A DNA stretch of 64,000 nucleotides. Source: Pseudofrankia inefficax. GTDB taxonomy: Bacteria; Actinomycetota; Actinomycetes; Frankiales; Frankiaceae. Under the pieces are notes generated by a model, which made no database searches, had not been told where the DNA came from, and saw only the letters and a list, made by a program, of their open reading frames with translations. A program made the position numbers and the translations under genes. The DNA is taken from assembly GCF_000166135.1 (NCBI RefSeq), contig NC_014666.1:8184001-8248000 (forward strand). Direction: 5' to 3'. Numbering within the stretch: position 1 is the first letter of the stretch; each line of letters starts with the position of its first letter. This document shows positions 8,498 through 15,434 of this stretch, piece after piece.

Positions 8498-11239
8498 ATG
8501 ACCTCCGACGCCGTCGACGGGCCGCGGCGAGGCCGGCTGCGGATCTACCTCGGCGCCGCCCCCGGCGTCGGCAAGACCTACGCGATGCTGTCCGAGGGCC
8601 ACCGCCGGGCCGGACGCGGCACCGACACCGTGATCGGCCTGGTGGAGACGCATGGCCGCCACCTCACCGCCGAGATGATCGGCGAGTTCGAGATCGTCCC
8701 GCGGCGGACCGTCTACCACCGCGGCGCCCGCTTCACCGAGATGGACGTCGACGCGGTACTCGCCCGCAAGCCAGCGCTCGCCCTCGTCGACGAGTACGCG
8801 CACTCGAACGTCCCCGGCTCCCGCAATGCCAAGCGATGGCAGGACGTCGAGGATCTGCTCGGCGCCGGCATCGACGTCGTCACGACTCTGAACATCCAGC
8901 ACCTCGAGTCGCTCAACGACGTTGTCAGCACGATCACCGGGGTGCCACAGCGGGAGACCATCCCCGACGCGGTGGTCCGGGCGGCCGACCAGGTAGAGCT
9001 GGTCGACATGGCCCCGGAGGCGCTGCGCCGCCGGATGGCGCACGGAAACGTCTACGCGGCCGACAAGGTCGACGCCGCGCTGGCCAACTACTTCCGGGTC
9101 GGCAACCTGACCGCGCTGCGCGAGCTCGCACTGCTCTGGGTCGCCGGCAAGGTCGAGGAGCAGCTGGACGACTACCGGGTCGATCACGGAATCACCGACA
9201 CCTGGGAGGCCCGTGAGCGGGTTGTCGTCGCGATCACGGGCGGGCCGGAGGGCGACACACTGATCCGCCGGGCTGCCCGGATCGCGGCCCGTTCCACCGG
9301 TGGCAGCGACCTGCTTGCCGTCCACGTCAGCCGGCCGGACGGCCTGGTCACAGGCGCTGACCCGGCGGCGCTGGCCCGGCAGCGCGCCCTCGTCGAGAGC
9401 CTCGGAGGCAGCTACCACCTGGTTCTCGGCGACAACGTCCCGAAGGCGCTGCTGGACTTCGCGCGCGCCGAGAACGCCACCCAGCTGGTGCTGGGCGCGA
9501 GCCGGCGTGGCCGGTTCGCGCACCTGGTCAGCCGCGGCGTCGGCGTCACGACGACGGCTCGTTCCGGGTCCATCGACGTGCATCTCGTCACCCACGAGGA
9601 GTCCAGCGCCGGTGGTCGAGGAACGCGCATACCCGGCGAGGACGGGTCGAAATCGGGCGGAGCCTGGGTTCTCGGCGCTGGGCGGGCCAGACGGCGGGCC
9701 TCGTCGCTGACTCTGTCGGCAAGCCGGCAACTGGCCGGGTTCACCCTCGCCGGCGGCGCCCTGGCGCTCCTCACCGTGCTGGCGACCTCAAGCCGACAAG
9801 AGGTCAACCTGACCTCCGACACGCTGCTCTACCTGCTGGTCGTCGTCGCGTCGGCCTTCATCGGCGGGATCTGGCCTGCGCTCGCGGCCGCGGTCGCGGC
9901 CTCGTTGCTGTTGAACTTCTACTTCACCCCGCCGCTGCACACCTGGACGATCGACGATCGCAACAACGCGTTCGCGCTGGCGGCGTTCGTGGCGGTCGCC
10001 ATCGCCGTCAGCCGGGTCGTGGATCTCGCTCGGCGCCGTTCGGTGCAGGCGGCCCGGGCGAGTGCCGAAGCGGAGACCCTCGCGACACTCGCCGGCACCG
10101 TCCTGCGCAGTGAGCATCCACTGCCGGCGATCCTGGAACGTGTCCGCGAGGGGTTCGGCATGACGTCGGTGACCTTGTTGGCGGCCAGATCCGGTGACGA
10201 CGCCTCGAATCCGCCGCCGCCTGGGTCGGGCCGCGACCTTTGGGAGATCGTGGCGAACGTAGGTCCCAGGCCCGCCGAACACCCCTCCGACGGCGATGTC
10301 GAGGTGCCTGCCGGCCGGTTCACGCTCGTCCTCCGCGGCCGGCCGCTGCCGGCCGCGGACCGGCGGCTGCTCGCCGGATTCGCCGCACAGGCGGCCACCG
10401 CCGCGGAACGGCTCCGGCTGGCGCAGGAGGCCGCTTCCGTCAAACCACTCGCCGAGGCGGACCGGGTCCGCTCCGCTTTGCTGACGGCGGTCAGTCACGA
10501 CCTGCGCACCCCCCTGGCGGCGGCCAAGGCGGCTGTCACCGGCCTGCGGGCCGAGGATGTGGTCTGGTCGCCGGAGGAACGGGCCGAGTTGGTCGCCACC
10601 GCGGACGAGTCGCTCGACCGGCTGACGACGCTGGTCGAGAACCTGCTCGACATGAGTCGTCTCCAGGCGGGGGTGTTGTCGGTGTTTCCACGGGCGGTCC
10701 ACGTCGAGGATGTGGTCGCGCTCGCACTCGACTGTCTCGGGCCGGATGCGGTCGGAGTACGCATCCAGGTCAGCGCGGACCCCGAGGTGCCCGCGATGCG
10801 CGCCGATCCGGTGTTGTTGGAGCGCGTCATCGCCAACGTGGTCGCCAACGCGATCCGATTCTCCCCGGCGGGCTCGCCCCCACTCGTCAGCGCGAGCACG
10901 CTCGGCGACCGGGTGCAGATCCGCGTCGTCGACCGCGGCCCTGGCGTGCCCAAGACGGACCGTGACGCGATCTTCCAGCCGTTCCAGCGACTTGGCGACC
11001 GCGACAACACGGTCGGCACCGGCCTCGGTCTCGCGCTCTCCCGCGGCCTGACCGAGGCGATGAACGGGACCCTCACCCCCGAGGACACCCCCGGCGGCGG
11101 CCTCACGATGGTCGTCGAGCTTCCGGCCGCCAGCGGGACGACCGAGGAGGCTGTGGATCCGGCAACATCAGGGGGGCCGGCAACATCAGGGGGGCCGGAG
11201 CCATCAGGGGGGCCTGCGACCTCAGGGGGGCCGCGATGA
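8498..11239 (+). CDS. kdpD: Potassium-sensing histidine kinase KdpD
   Basis: A 913-residue protein with the complete KdpD order. First comes the KdpD nucleotide-binding domain (Walker A GAAPGVGKT at 19-27), then a Usp-like domain (about 240-370), the four-helix DUF4118 membrane region (about 408-508), a GAF-like linker, and a HisKA domain with the phospho-acceptor His in AVSHDLRTP near residue 666. A HATPase (GTGLGLALS) follows. KdpD senses low potassium or osmotic stress and phosphorylates KdpE; in some bacteria its Usp domain binds c-di-AMP. The ATG at 8498 is used rather than the open upstream frame, because homology starts there. The tail is a PATSGG repeat. No kdpFABC is nearby, which is unusual. 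Confidence 0.93.
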   Translation: MTSDAVDGPRRGRLRIYLGAAPGVGKTYAMLSEGHRRAGRGTDTVIGLVETHGRHLTAEMIGEFEIVPRRTVYHRGARFTEMDVDAVLARKPALALVDEYAHSNVPGSRNAKRWQDVEDLLGAGIDVVTTLNIQHLESLNDVVSTITGVPQRETIPDAVVRAADQVELVDMAPEALRRRMAHGNVYAADKVDAALANYFRVGNLTALRELALLWVAGKVEEQLDDYRVDHGITDTWEARERVVVAITGGPEGDTLIRRAARIAARSTGGSDLLAVHVSRPDGLVTGADPAALARQRALVESLGGSYHLVLGDNVPKALLDFARAENATQLVLGASRRGRFAHLVSRGVGVTTTARSGSIDVHLVTHEESSAGGRGTRIPGEDGSKSGGAWVLGAGRARRRASSLTLSASRQLAGFTLAGGALALLTVLATSSRQEVNLTSDTLLYLLVVVASAFIGGIWPALAAAVAASLLLNFYFTPPLHTWTIDDRNNAFALAAFVAVAIAVSRVVDLARRRSVQAARASAEAETLATLAGTVLRSEHPLPAILERVREGFGMTSVTLLAARSGDDASNPPPPGSGRDLWEIVANVGPRPAEHPSDGDVEVPAGRFTLVLRGRPLPAADRRLLAGFAAQAATAAERLRLAQEAASVKPLAEADRVRSALLTAVSHDLRTPLAAAKAAVTGLRAEDVVWSPEERAELVATADESLDRLTTLVENLLDMSRLQAGVLSVFPRAVHVEDVVALALDCLGPDAVGVRIQVSADPEVPAMRADPVLLERVIANVVANAIRFSPAGSPPLVSASTLGDRVQIRVVDRGPGVPKTDRDAIFQPFQRLGDRDNTVGTGLGLALSRGLTEAMNGTLTPEDTPGGGLTMVVELPAASGTTEEAVDPATSGGPATSGGPEPSGGPATSGGPR
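11159..11230. repeat. 18-bp minisatellite at the kdpD-kdpE junction
   Basis: Four copies of an 18-bp unit (ccggcaacatcagggggg and variants) encode PATSGG-type hexapeptides at the KdpD C-terminus. Each copy contains AGGGGGG. The last such run (about 11224-11230) sits just before the kdpE ATG and probably serves as its ribosome-binding site. Confidence 0.85.
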
Positions 11240-12051
11240 CCCGGGTTCTGATCGTTGACGACGAGCCGCAGATCCTGCGCGCGATGCGGATCAACCTGCG
11301 TGCCCGCGGTTACGAGGTGGTGGTCGCGGATACCGGCGCCACCGCGCTCACCGCCGCCGCCGAGACTCGACCGGACATCGTGATCCTCGACCTCGGCCTG
11401 CCCGACCTGGACGGCGTCGAAGTGATCCACGGCCTGCGTGGCTGGACCCGGGTGCCGATCGTGGTCCTGTCGGGCCGCGCGGACAGTCGGGACAAGGTCG
11501 GCGCCCTGGATGCCGGCGCCGACGACTACATCACCAAGCCGTTCGGCATCGACGAGCTGCTGGCCCGGCTGCGCGCCGTCGCCCGCCGCACCGGCGAACA
11601 GTCAGCGAGCCCCATCGTCCGGTTCGGCCGGGTGACCGTCGATCTAGCCGCCCACCGCGTCACCCGGTCAGCCACGCCGGCTGCCGGCGCACTCGGCGAG
11701 GCGACACCCAGCGAACGATCGCGCCTGGAACCGGCCGCCGAAGCAGCCACCGGAGCGGGGGCAGCGGGCCACCCGGACAACGGCGTCCCCGCGGAATCGG
11801 CCGCGGAGCCGGTGGAGGAGATCCACCTGACGAAGACCGAGTGGGGCCTGCTCAAGGTTCTTCTCAGCCACCCGGGCAAGCTCGTCACCCAACGTCAGCT
11901 GCTCACCGAGGTCTGGGGCGCCAACTACGGATCGGAGACCCACTACCTGCGCACCTACCTGAATCGGCTTCGCCAGAAGCTAGAGGAGGACCCCGCCCGC
12001 CCTCGGCACCTGCTCACCGATCCGGGCATGGGCTACCGCTTCCAGCCCTGA
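11236..12051 (+). CDS. kdpE: KdpE-type response regulator with extended linker
   Basis: A 271-residue OmpR/KdpE-type regulator. It has a receiver domain with acidic pair D8/D9, phospho-acceptor D52 in LDLGLPD, and the lysine of ITKPFG, and a C-terminal winged helix (TKTEWGLLKVLLSHPG to MGYRFQP). The start overlaps the kdpD stop in ATGA, indicating translational coupling. The family is usually about 225-230 residues; the extra length is an Ala/Pro/Glu-rich insert of about 50 residues (about 147-197) between the receiver and the DNA-binding domain. It may control the upstream transporter or a distant kdp operon; that is inference. Confidence 0.93.
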   Translation: MTRVLIVDDEPQILRAMRINLRARGYEVVVADTGATALTAAAETRPDIVILDLGLPDLDGVEVIHGLRGWTRVPIVVLSGRADSRDKVGALDAGADDYITKPFGIDELLARLRAVARRTGEQSASPIVRFGRVTVDLAAHRVTRSATPAAGALGEATPSERSRLEPAAEAATGAGAAGHPDNGVPAESAAEPVEEIHLTKTEWGLLKVLLSHPGKLVTQRQLLTEVWGANYGSETHYLRTYLNRLRQKLEEDPARPRHLLTDPGMGYRFQP

Positions 12052-12064
12052 CCGGGCGCGCCCG

Positions 12065-13546
12065 TCAGTGCTGGGCGCACAGCGTGGTCATCAGGTTCTT
12101 GGCGCGGTCGACGCAGGGCGTGAAGCTGTCGGCACGAAGCAGGTTCTTCGCCGCGTCGAGGGTGGTGTATTCGAGGAAGGCCGAGAGCAGGCTGTCCCCG
12201 GCCGGGTTGCCGTAGGTGTAGAAGTACTCGACCTCCCAGAACGGGTACTCGCCGCGTTCGACGGTGCTCAGGTCCGCCTCCCAGCCGCCGAGCTTGACCT
12301 CGTTGACCTTCTGGTAGGTCGCCGCGGCGCCGCGCTCGGCGTAGCCGATCGCGCCGGGTGTCCGGGAGACCTCGTCGAGCAGGGTCGCTTCGGTGCCGAA
12401 CTCGCACCGGATCGTCGCCGCCTGGGGATCGCGGTCCTTGCTGATGCAGTCGTTGGACGAGACGGCCGGTTCCGGGGTGCCGAGCACCCGGCGTTCGAAC
12501 GCTCCGCGGGTCCCCGACTCGGATCCCCGGGAGACGATCCGGATCGCGAGGTCCGCCCCGCCGATCTGCTTCCAGTTCGTCACGCGGCCGGCGTAGATAT
12601 CGCGCACCTGGGCGACAGTCAGATCGTGGACCCCGGTCGACTGGTTCACCACGAGCGAGAAGACGACGACCGCGACCGGCCGCGCCACCAGGGAGCCGAA
12701 CTCCCCGGACGCGGCGCCGTCGGACATCGCGAGCCGGGTGACCGCATCGCCGGCGTTCGCCCGGCCAGCGCCCTCGACGGACCGCAGGCCGGTGATGCTG
12801 CCGTCGGCGACAACGGTGAGGGTCGCGTTCCCACAGCTGTGGTGGTAGTCGTCGGCGATGCTCTTCACCACCGGAGCGAACGCCGTGGAGCCCTCGATCC
12901 GAAGCTCGCCGCGGACGCAGCGGATCGCGCTCGGCGTCCCGCCCGTGTGGTTGACGATCAGCAGACCAATGAGCAGGCCGGCTAGCAGCAGGGAGAGCCC
13001 GCCGAAGACGAGTCCGCGGTTGCGCCGCCGGTCGCTGTCTCGTTCCACCCGGCCGCCGCGGATGTAGCCGCCGGCGCCCACTTCCGTCCGGTCGCCGGAC
13101 AGCAGCACCAGGAGCTTGAAGCGATTGCCGCGGTTCAGCTCGAACTGCGGGATGCGGACCGTCTCGCCGTCGAACTCCGGCTGGATCACCCGATCCAGCG
13201 AGGCCGGGCTCGGCTCGACGACCTGGACAGCCTGGACCGTCCGGCCGGGGAAGGTGAAGGTGATCGGAGACTCGGTGCTGACGTCCTCCCGGCTGACGTC
13301 GAGCCGACCCGCGTTCTTCAGCCTCAACAGGACGAGGCTGCCGTCGGGCACGGGCTGACCGCGGTGGCGGATCTCGAAGTCGAAGTTGCTCGCGACCGAC
13401 CGGGGAGTCACACCGATCTTGCTGTTGAGGTGCACCCGGTAGGTCACGACCCGGCGGTCACCGAGGAACCGGTCGACCAGCCAGCCGGCCAGGGTCGCCA
13501 GCAGCCCCAACCCGGAGATGAACGTGTCCAGGTGGTTCCTGATCAT
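12065..13546 (-). CDS. Membrane-anchored PstS-like phosphate-binding protein with extra N-terminal domain
   Basis: A 493-residue protein with an unusual arrangement. A hydrophobic helix at about residues 8-26 is followed by a roughly 140-residue beta-rich domain (YRVHLNSKIGVTP, NFDFEIRHRGQ, LKNAGRLDVS), a basic stretch and a second helix at about 185-208. A periplasmic-binding-protein domain of PstS type (about 215-493) comes last: RIEGSTAFAPVVKSIADDY, NAGDAVTRLAMSD, RIVSRGSESGTRGAFE, GAIGYAE. The SGTRGAF segment matches the phosphate-binding loop of PstS. No pstCAB genes are present. The start at 13546 gives the membrane-helix N-terminus; an upstream GTG/ATG is open to 13630. A sensor or scaffold role rather than transport is plausible. 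Confidence 0.75.
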   Translation of the reverse strand: MIRNHLDTFISGLGLLATLAGWLVDRFLGDRRVVTYRVHLNSKIGVTPRSVASNFDFEIRHRGQPVPDGSLVLLRLKNAGRLDVSREDVSTESPITFTFPGRTVQAVQVVEPSPASLDRVIQPEFDGETVRIPQFELNRGNRFKLLVLLSGDRTEVGAGGYIRGGRVERDSDRRRNRGLVFGGLSLLLAGLLIGLLIVNHTGGTPSAIRCVRGELRIEGSTAFAPVVKSIADDYHHSCGNATLTVVADGSITGLRSVEGAGRANAGDAVTRLAMSDGAASGEFGSLVARPVAVVVFSLVVNQSTGVHDLTVAQVRDIYAGRVTNWKQIGGADLAIRIVSRGSESGTRGAFERRVLGTPEPAVSSNDCISKDRDPQAATIRCEFGTEATLLDEVSRTPGAIGYAERGAAATYQKVNEVKLGGWEADLSTVERGEYPFWEVEYFYTYGNPAGDSLLSAFLEYTTLDAAKNLLRADSFTPCVDRAKNLMTTLCAQH

Positions 13547-13630
13547 GCCGAGCACCTGACGACGCTCCCACCCGCGCGATCGAGCACCTCCCGCGTCGGC
13601 TCCGACGCGAAAGTCGAACGATTGGCCCAA

Positions 13631-14265
13631 AAGGTACCTTCGCCAACTACCTTCGCGACTGTCGCATCACGGACAGTTCATTCGCTGTTAACGGTTCGCG
13701 TCCCAGCGAAGCCGCAGCGCATCCGACCCGGCCTCGACCGAGCCAGCCGAGGCCGGGCGGCACCACCGAGCGGCCCACCGCGTCGCCGCGGCGTCCAAGA
13801 AATCAATCGCCGTTTATCGGCGGCGCCGGCCGACGCGCCGGAATTCGCGACAAAGAGCGCTGCCGAGCGGGCGGCCCAGCGCGCACCACGGCGATGACGA
13901 CGCAAAGTGGCGGCCACCACGCCCACCACGGGACGCAAACGGCCCCCGGCGACGGTTGAGACATCCGAGCGTAACGAGCGCGGGGTTCACGTATCGCAGC
14001 GGGTCTGCCGCGCAGCGGACATCCGAATATCCCCAAGGCGGCCTCTCGGAGCCATTGCGCGACAGTCTTTCGCGGAACAACCAACCCGTGTTCCCACATT
14101 TTCGCGCAGAACACCGTGACCCTCGTCACAGATCACCTTTAGCAGACACCTGACCTCAGTGCATTGCACGGAGAGTGACAGATCTGCCGGACAGCCGCCC
14201 TGGTCAGCGGCTTGTGGCTACGTCGAGTAGTTAGTTACGGTTTCCCCGGTCGCAACAAAGCACCG
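13631..14265. other. Intergenic region with no recognised gene
   Basis: About 640 bp between the PstS-like gene (-) and the riboswitch leader (+). It contains only short open frames with no ribosome-binding site or recognisable product. The stretch just before the riboswitch (about 14210-14260) should contain its promoter, but I see no convincing -35/-10 pair. Confidence 0.5.
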
Positions 14266-14267
14266 TT

Positions 14268-14465
14268 TCGGACGCCGAGTTCTGCCCCCGGTCCGGTGCC
14301 CCCTCCTAGAGATCGCCAGGGCAGAAGTGGGGGAACCATGTTCCTCCGGGCCCGCGCGCAGCGCGCGCCCTTGGGGTTAAGCCAGCCATTTCCCGAGCGT
14401 CCTCGGAAGAAAGGCTGGCCGGGCTTCCCGGCCCGAACCCGACAGCTAACCTCACAGGCGTGCGG
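14268..14465 (+). promoter_or_regulatory. ydaO/yuaA (cyclic di-AMP) riboswitch
   Basis: The leader of the transglycosylase gene contains blocks I recognise from actinobacterial ydaO riboswitches, in order: gccgagttctgccccc (about 14274), gcagaagtgggggaacca (about 14321), cccttggggttaagcc (about 14369), and the highly typical cgaacccgacagctaacc with ctcacaggcg (14434-14460). In actinobacteria this class sits upstream of resuscitation-factor and other cell-wall hydrolase genes, and c-di-AMP binding usually turns expression off. The identification rests on consensus reading by eye and on the matching downstream gene type. Confidence 0.9.
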
Positions 14466-14481
14466 GAAAGATTCCTCCAGA

Positions 14482-15234
14482 ATGCTCCAGGGCCGTCACC
14501 GCAAGAAGAGTAATGCCCGCCGCCGCCGTTCGTCGATTGTCGCCGCTGGTGTCATGAGCGCCACCGCGGGCGCCGCAATCTTCACCGGCGTCGCTCCTGC
14601 CAGCGCCGCCAGCAGCGTCATCTCCGACGCGCAGATCGCCGCCTACGCGCACAGCGCCGGTCTCGACAGCTGCCGCGGTGTCCCCCTCTCGACCTGGGTC
14701 GCGATCGCGCTGGCCGAGTCAAGTGGCAACACCTACGCCCACGCCACCGGCATCGAGGACTCGCGCGGGCTCTGGCAGATCAACATGTGGGCCCACAGCA
14801 GCTGGGTAGGCAGCCGCAACCTCTATGACCCGGCGACCAACGCCTGGGCCGCGACCCAGGTCTGCAAGGGCTCCGGCCCGGGCGCCTGGAGCACCTACTC
14901 GAACGGCGCGTACCGCGCGTACCTGTCGCGTGGCTACGCCGCCGCGAACGCGGTGAGCAGCGGTACCGTCTCGGCCGCTCCGGTGTCCCTGGCCAAGGCG
15001 GCCCCGGCCGTGCCGGCGAACGCCTGGTACCTGTCGCAGGCGGCGAACCACAGCTCCTACCTGGACGCGGTCCGCCAGCTGCAGACGAAGCTGTCGGGCC
15101 TTGGGTACACGATCGCGGTCGACGGCTACTTCGGCCCGCAGACCGACGGCGTCGTGCGCGCCTACCAGGGCAGCCACGGCCTTCCCGCCGACGGGGTCGT
15201 CGGGCCGCAGACCCACCAGGCCCTGTTCGGCTAG
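14482..15234 (+). CDS. Secreted lysozyme-like transglycosylase with peptidoglycan-binding domain
   Basis: A 250-residue exported protein. A basic N-terminus and hydrophobic core (IVAAGVMSATAGAAIFTGV) end in ASA, a signal-peptidase site near residue 42. The lysozyme-like domain (about 45-150) has the catalytic-type Glu in IALAESSGN and the DSRGLWQIN segment typical of SLT/lysozyme folds. A C-terminal PG_binding_1 domain follows (about 180-250: LQTKLSGLGYTIAVDGYFGPQT). The start at 14482 lies just after the ydaO riboswitch; the open frame further upstream runs through the riboswitch and is not coding. It probably cleaves peptidoglycan during growth or germination under c-di-AMP control. Confidence 0.9.
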   Translation: MLQGRHRKKSNARRRRSSIVAAGVMSATAGAAIFTGVAPASAASSVISDAQIAAYAHSAGLDSCRGVPLSTWVAIALAESSGNTYAHATGIEDSRGLWQINMWAHSSWVGSRNLYDPATNAWAATQVCKGSGPGAWSTYSNGAYRAYLSRGYAAANAVSSGTVSAAPVSLAKAAPAVPANAWYLSQAANHSSYLDAVRQLQTKLSGLGYTIAVDGYFGPQTDGVVRAYQGSHGLPADGVVGPQTHQALFG

Positions 15235-15362
15235 TCCGGGCCAGGCCCACCTCCGGCAGCCGCGCGACGGCTGCCGGTCCCCCAGCCGGCGGGCGAGCGA
15301 CCCGGCCAGCCCGCCGGCACCCAGGCACTCCCACGCGCCGTCCCCGCGACGCATGGGAGCAG

Positions 15363-15401
15363 AACCGCTCCGGCCTCCCTCCTGTCAGGGCCGGGGCGGT
15401 T
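15363..15401 (+). terminator. Hairpin after the transglycosylase gene
   Basis: Aaccgctccggcc pairs with ggccggggcggtt (13 positions, one G-T wobble) across a 13-nt loop. It lies 130 bp past the + strand stop and ahead of the end of the convergent helicase gene. There is no strong U-tract. Confidence 0.6.
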
Positions 15402-15434
15402 CGCCATTTCCGGGCGGTCAGAGCTGGTCGGGCG

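Noticed and set aside
14212-14481. Upstream extension of the transglycosylase reading frame
   Set aside because: It runs through the ydaO riboswitch; the signal peptide begins at the ATG at 14482.
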